A stretch of DNA of 64,000 bases from Bacillus cytotoxicus. Its GTDB lineage: Bacteria > Bacillota > Bacilli > Bacillales > Bacillaceae_G. The notes under the pieces were generated by a model that saw only the letters and a list, made by a program, of their open reading frames with translations, made no database searches and had not been told where the DNA came from. The stretch lies in NCBI RefSeq assembly GCF_023715645.1, contig NZ_JAMBOP010000021.1:1-64000 (forward strand). The letters run 5' to 3'. Shown here piece after piece: positions 17,846 through 26,148 of the stretch (within the stretch, counting starts at the first letter, position 1; every line of letters starts with the position of its first letter). The position numbers and the translations under genes are program-made.

Positions 17846-17891
17846 ATTGATTACTCCCCTAAAAATCGAAAATACGTTCCAATATTAACAC

Positions 17892-17911
17892 ATTTACATC
17901 AGGGTGTAAAT
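17892..17911. promoter_or_regulatory. Candidate RHH operator 1
   Basis: ATTTACA-TCAGGG-TGTAAAT, a perfect 7-bp inverted repeat around 6 bases in the divergent intergenic region. A related repeat lies 47 bp away, centre to centre. Confidence 0.5.
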
Positions 17912-17938
17912 TTATAAAAGTATAAAAATCATATAGAA

Positions 17939-17958
17939 ATTTACCCCAAAATGTAGGT
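17939..17958. promoter_or_regulatory. Candidate RHH operator 2
   Basis: ATTTACC-CCAAAA-TGTAGGT resembles operator 1 in 14 of 20 positions, with the same arm length and spacing. It lies about 30 bases before a TATAAT (17989-17994) reading towards the mcrB-like gene. Confidence 0.45.
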
Positions 17959-18015
17959 TATTATGATATTTTATTTATAGTAACTTTATATAATTCAATA
18001 TAGTTGGAGGAGAAT

Positions 18016-19551
18016 ATGAGTATTCCATTTAATGAGGCATTACAACACTTAGAACATTTAATAGGGAGTAAAGTTCCAGGCTTACTTCCTAGACTTAGTT
18101 TATCCAGTGATACATACGAAGGCATTTTTATAAAGCAGTTAGCAGCCTCTAACACTCTTAGTGATCCTAATAGAACGGGATCACAATATCATATTGCATT
18201 AAGCAATAATGCAGAGATTAATTTTTTCCCTTATATCGACAACTATGTAAAAATGATTAACGTTGATGAAGGGTATTCATCTGAACCATTCAAAAGAAGA
18301 TACGGTTTTAAAGTAAATATTAAGTTATTCAAAGAGAATTTAGAGTATCTAACAGGACAAGCTTCAACAGATATAAACTGTTTTACTACTCACTACATTA
18401 GTCGAAATGGAAAACAATCAGAGTTAGGGTCTATCTCAACAGATTCTCCAGAATTCACAGAATTTAGGCGTTTATTTTTAGCAGATGATGTCCTAATTTT
18501 CCTTAAGCATAAACAAACTTTCCAATATGATACTTTGCTTATAAGAAAAAGCGATTATTCTAGTTTCGAAGACATTTCCCCTAAAATATTCGTTCAATAT
18601 TCTGGGTTTAGACCTTCTTCCAATCCCTCCAGTCTAGTTGATAGGGAAACATTAACTCCAGAAAATTTTGGAACCCCAGGACTAAACCTAATTGTATACG
18701 GTGCACCAGGAACTGGGAAAAGCCACCACTTAAAAGAAGAATACGGTGAGGATTGCCTGCGTGTTACTTTTCATCCAGAATACACTTATCAAGATTTTGT
18801 AGGCTGTCTGAAACCAAAAAATGAGGATGATAAAGTAACTTATAAATTCTCTCCTGGTCCTTTCGCAAAGATTTTGAAGGAAGCATACCAAAGCTTAGGA
18901 CATGCCTCTAAAACTTTAATAATTGAAGAGATTAACAGGGCGAACACAGCTGCCGTTTTTGGTGACCTATTCCAATTGTTAGATCGAAATGCCGAGGGAT
19001 TTAGCGAATATGGCATCGAAAATGATGACTTGCTTACATATTTAAATGAAGATACCAATTTAGAGCTAGATAATATTAAAATTCCTTGTAACTTAAATAT
19101 TGTTGCCACTATGAATAGCGCAGACCAAGGGGTCTATTTAATGGATTCTGCTTTTAAACGGAGATGGAAATTTAAATATATTCCTATTGATTTTAAAGAA
19201 AACGATGATATTTGTAAGACAGAACTTATCTATGCTAATACAGAATTTACTTGGAAAAAGTTTATTGAACCAATAAATTTGAAACTAGCTACATTAAAAA
19301 TAAATGAGGATAAGCATATTGGTCCTTACTTTATGAAAAAAGAAGAAATCGAAGATAGAGAAGTATTTGCATCAAAATTACTAATGTATCTTTGGGACGA
19401 TGTACTGAGACACCAAAGAGATCAAATGTTTAGACAGGATAAATACCTTATATTTTCACAACTATTAGCAGGGTTCTTAAATAACGAAGATGTTTTCAAA
19501 AGAGACATCTTTAACCTAGCTACAGAACCAACGGCTGATGCAAATGAATGA
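18016..19551 (+). CDS. McrB-like AAA+ GTPase restriction subunit
   Basis: Start at ATG 18016 (511 residues), with GGAGG 6 bases before it. An N-terminal domain of about 220 residues, perhaps for DNA recognition, precedes a McrB-type AAA+ module: Walker A GAPGTGKS (229-236), Walker B LIIEEINRA (about 300) and the McrB signature ATMNSAD (about 365) ahead of AFKRRW. McrB proteins hydrolyse GTP and drive DNA translocation with McrC. The gene is transcribed away from the two methylases and overlaps the mcrC-like gene by 14 bases. As in LlaJI/BsuMI, it probably restricts unmethylated rather than methylated DNA, but that is inference. Confidence 0.9.
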   Translation: MSIPFNEALQHLEHLIGSKVPGLLPRLSLSSDTYEGIFIKQLAASNTLSDPNRTGSQYHIALSNNAEINFFPYIDNYVKMINVDEGYSSEPFKRRYGFKVNIKLFKENLEYLTGQASTDINCFTTHYISRNGKQSELGSISTDSPEFTEFRRLFLADDVLIFLKHKQTFQYDTLLIRKSDYSSFEDISPKIFVQYSGFRPSSNPSSLVDRETLTPENFGTPGLNLIVYGAPGTGKSHHLKEEYGEDCLRVTFHPEYTYQDFVGCLKPKNEDDKVTYKFSPGPFAKILKEAYQSLGHASKTLIIEEINRANTAAVFGDLFQLLDRNAEGFSEYGIENDDLLTYLNEDTNLELDNIKIPCNLNIVATMNSADQGVYLMDSAFKRRWKFKYIPIDFKENDDICKTELIYANTEFTWKKFIEPINLKLATLKINEDKHIGPYFMKKEEIEDREVFASKLLMYLWDDVLRHQRDQMFRQDKYLIFSQLLAGFLNNEDVFKRDIFNLATEPTADANE

Positions 19552-20803
19552 GCCTAAATTTTTTATAGAATATGAATGGAATACCATAGATACACCTGTT
19601 CCAAAAAAATTCTATGAACTAGGTCTATGCGAAAAACTTAAAGACCAAATAAGATTTAAATTTGTTGGTTTTAGTACTTATAAAGAGAACCTATTTATAG
19701 TGTTTCCTAAAGGTTTTCAACTATCAACAGATATTGATATTAATAAAGAAAAGGCTAAATTATTATTACAAACTTTAATTAAATATGAGAAATCAACGCT
19801 TGAAAATCATTTTCTTGGTGACGGTAATGACGTAATAGCGGAATCCTTCTCCAGCATAGCTCGGCTTGTCGAAGATTACCAAAACTTTGGAATCATTAAA
19901 TTCCAAAAGAGAAAACAAGAAATTAACGGTAAAGGGCGCATAAATTGGGGGAAGACAATAAAACAAACTCAACCTTACATACAAGGAAACGTCCCCTTAT
20001 ACTTAGATTTGATAACTAGCCGAACTCAATTTTTTTCTGAACATGAGATTTCTTATATTCATGAATATGTTCTTCATCGTATTTCCTTACAATTTGGATG
20101 GTTGTTTGATTTTAAATTCTATCCAAACAACATTGAAGAATTATTTAACACAGAACATATGATTTATATATTAACAAATGCACTTAGTCAAACTTTTGTA
20201 GAAAGAGAAATTAAACTTTTTAAAGAGTTAATCAGCTACTTAAAAAAAATCAGCCAAGAAGACTCAAATACACTTTCAATATATGTTACACAATATTTCC
20301 ATAACATTTGGGAACTAATGTGTGCTCAGATATTCGAAGATGATAAATCTCTTCATAAGCTCGTACCTAATCCATACTGGGTAGTAGATAATAAAGAATA
20401 TGAAACAAAACAAATTCCTGATATACTTTTCAAAAAAAATCAAGAACTATATGTATTAGACGCAAAATACTATAGAATTAAAGAGGGATTGGATAAATTA
20501 CCAGGATGGAAAGATATTGTTAAACAGCTATTCTATGCGCAATCATTTAAAAATAATGGATTTGCAGAAAACAACACTACCTTCCAAGATATCCATAACA
20601 TATTTCTATTTCCTTCTACCTGTGTAGAAACAATTAGACATTTCGGTTTTGCTGCGGTAAAAGAATTAGAAGATAAAAACACAGGTTTTGGAAAGATACT
20701 CGCTTTTGAACTAGATGTCGAATTTGCTTTAAGTACTTATGTATATGCAAATGAAACTAGTCTACAAAATAAGCTAGTAAATAACATAGCTGAACTCACC
20801 TAA
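19538..20803 (+). CDS. McrC-like PD-(D/E)XK restriction subunit
   Basis: A 421-residue partner of the McrB-like ATPase. The nuclease core near the C-terminus reads IPDILF (Asp295) and LDAKYY (Asp308, Lys310), that is D-(12)-DxK. The N-terminal part (1-150) is beta-rich, as in McrC. The gene overlaps its partner by 14 bases and is followed by a strong hairpin. Together the pair would form the restriction half of a LlaJI/BsuMI-type system whose modification half is the divergent methylase pair. Confidence 0.88.
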   Translation: MQMNEPKFFIEYEWNTIDTPVPKKFYELGLCEKLKDQIRFKFVGFSTYKENLFIVFPKGFQLSTDIDINKEKAKLLLQTLIKYEKSTLENHFLGDGNDVIAESFSSIARLVEDYQNFGIIKFQKRKQEINGKGRINWGKTIKQTQPYIQGNVPLYLDLITSRTQFFSEHEISYIHEYVLHRISLQFGWLFDFKFYPNNIEELFNTEHMIYILTNALSQTFVEREIKLFKELISYLKKISQEDSNTLSIYVTQYFHNIWELMCAQIFEDDKSLHKLVPNPYWVVDNKEYETKQIPDILFKKNQELYVLDAKYYRIKEGLDKLPGWKDIVKQLFYAQSFKNNGFAENNTTFQDIHNIFLFPSTCVETIRHFGFAAVKELEDKNTGFGKILAFELDVEFALSTYVYANETSLQNKLVNNIAELT

Positions 20804-20814
20804 ATTTCTAGGTA

Positions 20815-20857
20815 CAATATTAAGAGGTAGTATTGAAATCGCTACCCCTTAATATTG
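20815..20857 (+). terminator. Hairpin after the mcrBC-like genes
   Basis: CAATATTAAG-GGTAG / CTACC-CTTAATATTG, 12 bases past the stop codon. It lacks a strong T tract, so it may act as a weak terminator or mRNA end stabiliser. Confidence 0.6.
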
Positions 20858-21009
20858 AAATCATTTATATCCTCACACTAGCGTCGCATTAAAATAATTC
20901 AACCTAAAACATTAATCTGAATTTTCTTTCATCTTAATTCTCCATAAAAAAATCCTTTATAATGGTTTGGTGGTAGTAACCGATCCAAATCCAAAATAAA
21001 GGACACCAC

Positions 21010-21895
21010 ATGGATAAGATTACACGAAAAACAACAACACCATTGAAAATTATAGATTCGAGTACATTACCATTGAATTTGAAAAAGCATCAATGGGCGG
21101 AATTTCGTCAAACAAAATCAAGAGTGAAGCTTCACATACGGCTTGTCTTTATGGAAGAAGGCTATTCGTATCCCGATCAAGCTGTCCTCACGAATGCCAA
21201 GGAACATGATCGTGGTCAGCTAGAATTTTTCATAGATGACAAAGAATGCATGTATGTGTTTGATCGTGGCTACTTGGATTATGAGCAATTCGATCGAATG
21301 ACGGATGACAGCTACTTTTTTTGTCTCACGTCTACGCAAAAATGCAATGACACGTGTGATTGATGAATTTTCTTTACCCGCAAATTCATCTGTTATCTCA
21401 GACAAGATGGTCATGATTGGCACGGCGCAAAATCGCTCTGAAAACGTATTTCGCTTAATCAAGGTACTCGATTCAAAAGACAATGAACTGCATTTACTGA
21501 CGAATCGATTTGATTCGAGCGCGGACGAAATCGCCGAGTTGTATAAGTCACACTGGGCCATTGAATTGTTTTTCAAATGGATAAAACAACATTTGAACAT
21601 CAAGAAGTTTTACGGTCAGAGCGAACAAGCTGTGCACAATCAAGTATATATTGCGATGATTGTGTATTGTTTAAATGTGTTAGCTCAGCTGTCTTCGAAA
21701 AGTAAACGCACCTATTTGCAAATCAGTCGTTTTTTTAAGCATCATTATGGAAACCTGCACACACTTGGCAACGTAAAATCCAAGGAAAGAGCGTTCCATA
21801 AAGCTTTTTATGTCTCTGTTGCACAAGCCAAAGATTATAGTAAAAAAAAATGGATGTTCACTACCTCCGTTAAAGTGTCTTTGTTTTTCTTCTAA
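21010..21895 (+). pseudogene. IS4-type transposase remnant
   Basis: The start MDKITRKTT looks native, but about 100 or more residues are then missing and the sequence resumes at IIDSSTLPL, the first Asp of the DDE triad. The second Asp region (VFDRGYLDYEQFD) is followed by a frameshift in a run of seven T (21316-21322). The frame continues with FVSRLRKNAM and holds the Y-R/W-E-K block (YKSHWAIELFFKWIKQHL). No clear terminal inverted repeats are visible. The element is dead. It separates the restriction genes from the next block. Confidence 0.88.
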
Positions 21896-22022
21896 TTGGA
21901 GAAAACAGAAAATTCGAAATCCACCCCACGACACTAGTGATACCAGTAAATAAATAGAATAATAAATATTAAACAAATAAGAGAATGTACTATCCTCATT
22001 TTATCTACAATCCTACAAAATA

Positions 22023-22445
22023 TTAATACACTACACCAAACTCCCTACTAGCACACCCATGACAAACGTATTCTTCAAAACGATGTTCAGGAGGAACCTT
22101 TTCACCACAAAATTTACACTTTTGATATTGTGCTTTTCTAAATTCAATAACCCTAAAAACGCTTTCTATAATTTCCTTCCGTTTTAAATTATCATCCAAA
22201 TCATCGAAAAGCTCCCTTAATAACGCGTGGTGTGTAAACTTTGTAATAGTCGGCATATGGGGTTCCTCCCAGATAACTCCATAGTACCCAAATGACAAAC
22301 CTGTTTCTGTAGGATAAATAAATATACTAGGTTCAAAACACAAACCTCAAACAGAAAAATCCACGCAAAATTCATTAAGACTAAAGTTGCATAGTTCCAA
22401 TTCATTTAAAATACATTGTTTTACCTGTTGCTTTGTTAACTTCAT
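22023..22445 (-). pseudogene. Zinc-ribbon protein gene with an in-frame TGA
   Basis: From ATG 22445, preceded by GAGAGGGAAG, 32 codons run to a TGA at 22347-22349. The same frame then continues open for 108 codons to 22023, ending in a four-cysteine zinc ribbon, CKFCGEK...CHGCA. The reading frame does not shift across the stop, so a single point change (or readthrough) explains it. A TTG at 22343 could restart translation but has no ribosome site. The function is unknown. Confidence 0.7.
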
Positions 22446-22665
22446 TGACTTTCTTCCCTCTCGATTCTAATAATTTTATCCTCAAAATATCGTTATATAA
22501 ATATCACAGCAAAATACTCTGCATCCTTCTTACCATAAAATTTTAACCTTAGCAGTTCAACACTATAGCTAGTCTATACTTAAACCAGGATAACTTCATA
22601 TACTAAAAATTAAAAAGTAACAAAATTGTTCTTTTTGATTTGTTCCTCGAATCCTAGATATTAAA

Positions 22666-22698
22666 AAATGGCTTCGATACAATACCGAAACCATTTTT
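22666..22698 (-). terminator. Terminator of the NERD protein gene
   Basis: AAAATGG-TTCG / CGAA-CCATTTTT stem in the 310-base gap between the zinc-ribbon gene and the NERD gene. Nothing else stands out in that gap. Confidence 0.6.
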
Positions 22699-22758
22699 AT
22701 GCCGCTAAATCCTATGGAAGATGCTCTTAATCGATTATATTTAAAAGAAAGGAACTTT

Positions 22759-23550
22759 TTAATCCGCTTTCTTCATACCAACAGACAACTCCGCCGTATA
22801 CCGACAAGAAGGAAAATTACTACAACCTAAAAAAGTCCCTTTTGAACCTTTCCGTTGTACCAATCTTCCATTACACCTAGGACAAATGTGCTTCTGAACT
22901 TTTCGTTTTGCTTCTTGTTTGTTCATCTGAATATTTTTTATGTGTTGCTTTTTTATATTTTTGTCAGTGATATTAGCTTGTTGAAGCGTTTGATAGATTT
23001 TTTTCATTTGACTTGGTGAAAGAATTTGCTCTGCATGCTTACGAATATAGGTTGTTACTTCAGAAAAATAGGAAATATGTACATGTGATGAGGTAATGTT
23101 AATCTTTTTCAAGTCACTTGAATTACTAAATGTGATTAGGGAAATGTAAGGAATTTCCTCATTATTCAATACATGTTGTATTGCTTTAATATGACCATAG
23201 TTTTGCCAAATGGGATTATGGAACTTGTCTTTCCTTTTAAAATTAACTTGCGTCCATTTTGGGTCCCATTCGTTTCCAAATATCCAGCCTTTATAATTCT
23301 TTGTTTCTATGACGAAAATACCTGATTGCGCTATAACAATATGATCAATTTGCGTCGTTTGTCCCTTTTCTGCTCTTAAAGTTATATCATGCATGATCAA
23401 ATATTTATTCGAATCTAGTTTAGATAAATATTTCTGGACCTCTTTCTCACCAGCACGTCCTTTTATGTTAGATTGGTTTGCTGAAAGGTACCTTATTGCC
23501 TTTATGACTAAAAATATAAACAAAAACATTATGAACATAAATATTGCCAT
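22759..23550 (-). CDS. NERD-domain nuclease-related protein with C4 zinc finger
   Basis: A 263-residue protein. An N-terminal membrane anchor (MAIFMFIMFLFIFLVIKAI) is followed by a NERD domain, about 30-150, with GRAGEKEV, a TTQIDHIVIAQSGIFVIETKNY block (D-ExK-like catalytic triad: Asp in QIDH, Glu and Lys in ETK) and the WxQ region. The last 35 residues form a topoisomerase-type C4 finger, CPRC...GCSNFPSCRY. NERD proteins are predicted nucleases of the restriction-endonuclease fold; the membrane anchor and DNA-binding finger suggest action on incoming DNA, which is inference. Confidence 0.9.
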   Translation of the reverse strand: MAIFMFIMFLFIFLVIKAIRYLSANQSNIKGRAGEKEVQKYLSKLDSNKYLIMHDITLRAEKGQTTQIDHIVIAQSGIFVIETKNYKGWIFGNEWDPKWTQVNFKRKDKFHNPIWQNYGHIKAIQHVLNNEEIPYISLITFSNSSDLKKINITSSHVHISYFSEVTTYIRKHAEQILSPSQMKKIYQTLQQANITDKNIKKQHIKNIQMNKQEAKRKVQKHICPRCNGRLVQRKGSKGTFLGCSNFPSCRYTAELSVGMKKAD

Positions 23551-23790
23551 AACTCTTTGAATTCCTCCTTTTTGTTTAAATATTCCTTATATACTGTAGA
23601 ACAGTTTAGCTATATGAAAGGATGATGTTCGATATACCACTCTTCAGTTAAACAACATCTTATAATTTAATAATCCGTATATAATTATACATAGATTGAA
23701 TTCATATAATAATACTTTTTTACAAAATTTAACCTTATTCTCCCTATATCACTTATACCTCTTTTCTCCATATAAATATCATGCACATAA

Positions 23791-23836
23791 AAACCCCGAA
23801 TCATGGACTTTTTCAAGGTATCCATAATTCGGGGTT
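23791..23836 (-). terminator. Terminator of the serine hydrolase gene
   Basis: AACCCCGAAT-ATGGA / TCCAT-ATTCGGGGTT, a long GC-rich stem read on the minus strand before TTTTTATG, in the 350-base gap between the serine hydrolase and NERD genes. The rest of the gap is AT-rich without features. Confidence 0.75.
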
Positions 23837-23901
23837 ACATTCTTAGAGATTAGACTTTGTTCAATTGTCTATTCTAAAATAACAACCATTTAATTATACG
23901 T

Positions 23902-24888
23902 TTAATCTATCACCTCTGGAATAATACATTCCGCAATCAACCCCCACCTATCCCGAGCATCCATAATAAATCCCGACGCAATCGCCACAACAAGATCCTT
24001 TCCCGGAACACAACAAATAACATTGCCCCCATCACCCCGTGCTAAGTACGCAAAAATCCCATCTTCTTCGTGCACCCACCACAAATAACCGTAATGATTC
24101 GGGTTCATCATTGTTGCCTCATCAATCCACGTCTTAGAAACAATCTGATCGTTGTTCCACATACCACGGTTCAAATACAGAAGACCAAATCGCGCCATAT
24201 CACGAGGGGTTAGCGTAAGTCCCCATCCGCCAATGGAGTTACCGTTTGGATCTTTCACCCACCCTTTCACATTTTTCCCGAATAAGTCCTCAAATCCAAA
24301 TGAGTTCATTTCATGATCCGGGATTCCTTTCATGCCGATTGGTTTAAATAGGCGTTCGTTGGCAAATTCACGGGCGCTTTTTCCTGTACTACGGGTAATG
24401 ATGGCGGAAAGTAGATGCGCTCCTGCGGTGGAATATTTAAAAGTGCCAAGTTCTCCGTTTTCGCCTAGCATATCAAGGGTATATGTTATCCAGTCTGGTT
24501 GTTGGCACAATTTGTCTAATGGTTCATGCCAGTCCTCAAATGGGTATGGTGCTGTCATGGTGAGCAGATGACGTATGGTGATTTCCTGCTTCTTCGCAGT
24601 ATTAGGAACATATTCGGGGAAAAAATCTAGTACTTTCTGGTCTACATTTTTTATATATCCTGCATCTATGGCAATCCCAATGAGGGCAGAAATGATGCTT
24701 TTCGTTACAGATGCCACATGATGCGTATCATGTGGGCCATAACCATTGTAATAACTTTCATGAGCAATATATCCGTTTCTCACAACAACAATGCCATTTA
24801 TGTTGCTGTAATCGGATTTTATGGTCGTTTCAAGTTCTGAAAGCTTTTCAGCGTCCATTCTCAATGTTTTCGGGTTTCTAGTTTGCAT
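23902..24888 (-). CDS. Beta-lactamase-family serine hydrolase
   Basis: A 328-residue class C beta-lactamase/DD-peptidase fold protein. The nucleophile motif SVTK is at 60-63 (HHVASVTKSIISALIG), the YxN-equivalent YST lies near 151 (TFKYSTAGAHLL), and a C-terminal HGD-like position is seen as ARGDGG. No signal peptide, so probably cytoplasmic. Such proteins are esterases or peptidases; few are true beta-lactamases. Downstream of, and probably co-transcribed with, the broken MerR-type regulator gene. Confidence 0.88.
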   Translation of the reverse strand: MQTRNPKTLRMDAEKLSELETTIKSDYSNINGIVVVRNGYIAHESYYNGYGPHDTHHVASVTKSIISALIGIAIDAGYIKNVDQKVLDFFPEYVPNTAKKQEITIRHLLTMTAPYPFEDWHEPLDKLCQQPDWITYTLDMLGENGELGTFKYSTAGAHLLSAIITRSTGKSAREFANERLFKPIGMKGIPDHEMNSFGFEDLFGKNVKGWVKDPNGNSIGGWGLTLTPRDMARFGLLYLNRGMWNNDQIVSKTWIDEATMMNPNHYGYLWWVHEEDGIFAYLARGDGGNVICCVPGKDLVVAIASGFIMDARDRWGLIAECIIPEVID

Positions 24889-24928
24889 GATCGATACCTC
24901 CGATAAGATGTTTTTTATTTAGAAGTCG

Positions 24929-25753
24929 CTATTTTTTCTTTACAGGAAAGTACACCTGTGTCACCGTATCCTCAGGAGCGGTGGCTTGATTGGGGTCGGT
25001 TACGTATACTTCATATGGTGGTTGTGTCAATTCATATCCCTCGTTTTCAACCCATTTCATCAAGTTAGCATATACCGATGTCAATTCTGGATAGGATCCG
25101 TTTAAAACTGACTTCGCACAAAGGCCTCCGGATAACTCTCTCGTTCCTTTTACAGTCTCTTTTACCGGGATGGCAAACTCAGTGTCATTGCCGGCAGGGT
25201 TGTATTCCGGGCTGTAGTAAATCGTCATTGGCATACCAAGTAAGGTGAGTTTTTCAGTAGCGATTTTTTCATATAGCCTAATAAAATACTTTCCATATCC
25301 TGCAGCATAGTCATCACTACTCATCATCTGACGCATAGAAAGGATGTTCATTGGCTTTGTTTCCACAAGCTGTACTTCAATATTATCAAGGTAGGACATA
25401 ATTGGTATGCCCTTCTCTAAATTGAGAATGTCATTGCCCATTTGATTTAGGGTATATGAAAAAGCATTTAGTTTTTCCTGTATTTCCTTTCTTTTGCAAT
25501 TAAGAGTGGCAAACAGTTTCTCCTCTGACTGATCTTCTTCCAATTCTAAAATGGCTTTGATTTCTTCGAGAGAAAAATGATAAGACTTCAAGCGGTTGAT
25601 AAACAGCATCTGTTTTAGTTGTTCAATAGAATAATATCTATAACCATTTTCAGAATTAATCTCCTCGGGATGAATTCATCCAATTTCATCATAATATCGA
25701 AGCGTTTTTGTCGATACTCCGCATATCTTTGAGAATTCTCCAATTGATAGCAC
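24929..25753 (-). pseudogene. MerR-family regulator gene interrupted by TGA
   Basis: The gene starts at GTG 25753, with GGAGG 7 bases upstream, and encodes the standard MerR helix-turn-helix (MLSIGEFSKICGVSTKTLRYY). Codon 26, at 25676-25678, is TGA where family members usually have an aliphatic residue or Trp (DEIG-stop-IHPEE). The frame then continues open: NGYRYYSIEQLKQM, the dimerisation helix, and a GyrI/BmrR-like effector-binding domain ending at 24929. Without readthrough only a fragment lacking the DNA-binding helices could be made (from ATG 25609). The gene directly precedes the serine hydrolase, its likely target. Confidence 0.82.
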
Positions 25754-25872
25754 GAGGCCACCTCCATTCTTCCTATTTTTTTCGGATGAAATACTTTGTT
25801 CTATTCTTTTATACAGCTTACCGTAAGGGGAAAGTCAATCACAATCATGTTTCTAATATTTCATACCAAAGC

Positions 25873-25899
25873 AAAAAAACACTCATGAGAGTGCTTTTT
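25873..25899. terminator. Hairpin with T runs on both sides
   Basis: AAAAACACTC-ATGA-GAGTGCTTTTT, between the MerR gene and the nuclease fragment; probably bidirectional. Confidence 0.65.
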
Positions 25900-25914
25900 A
25901 CTAAAATCTTATTT

Positions 25915-26101
25915 TTACACTGTTGCTTTAACTTTTCTTTTATTGACCCTTACGCTTAATTGAATTAATCTCTCGCGATCTATTAATACTACGCGATTTG
26001 CGCTAGCCAATTTGCGTGCTGCTGGTGTGAATTTGCTATTCGTAACAACCCACGTTTCATCCGCTTTATAAAAAGCTTTTGCCCCGACAAGTTTCGTCAC
26101 A
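25915..26101 (-). pseudogene. C-terminal fragment of a restriction-endonuclease-like protein
   Basis: About 60 codons reading VTKLVGAKAFYKADETWVVTNSKF...ARKLASANRVVLIDRERLIQL, which match the C-terminal core of Mrr-like/HJC-type nuclease domains (the final strand-helix VLIDRERL). The frame is open upstream only because it reads through the terminator of the next gene, so the true N-terminus, including the D-ExK active site, is missing. A remnant, not a functional gene. Confidence 0.6.
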
Positions 26102-26142
26102 CAAAAAAGGCTGCCAAAAAGTTTCACTTTTCGAGCAGCCTC
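26102..26142 (-). terminator. Terminator of the 439-residue protein gene
   Basis: GGCTGC-TCGAAAAG / CTTTT-GGCAGCC followed by TTTTTT on the minus strand, 7 bases past the stop. Confidence 0.85.
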
Positions 26143-26148
26143 CTCCAC

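Noticed and set aside
25915-26148. The 77-codon frame as an intact small gene
   Set aside because: Its first 15 or so codons are the terminator of the neighbouring gene read as protein, and the nuclease active site is missing.
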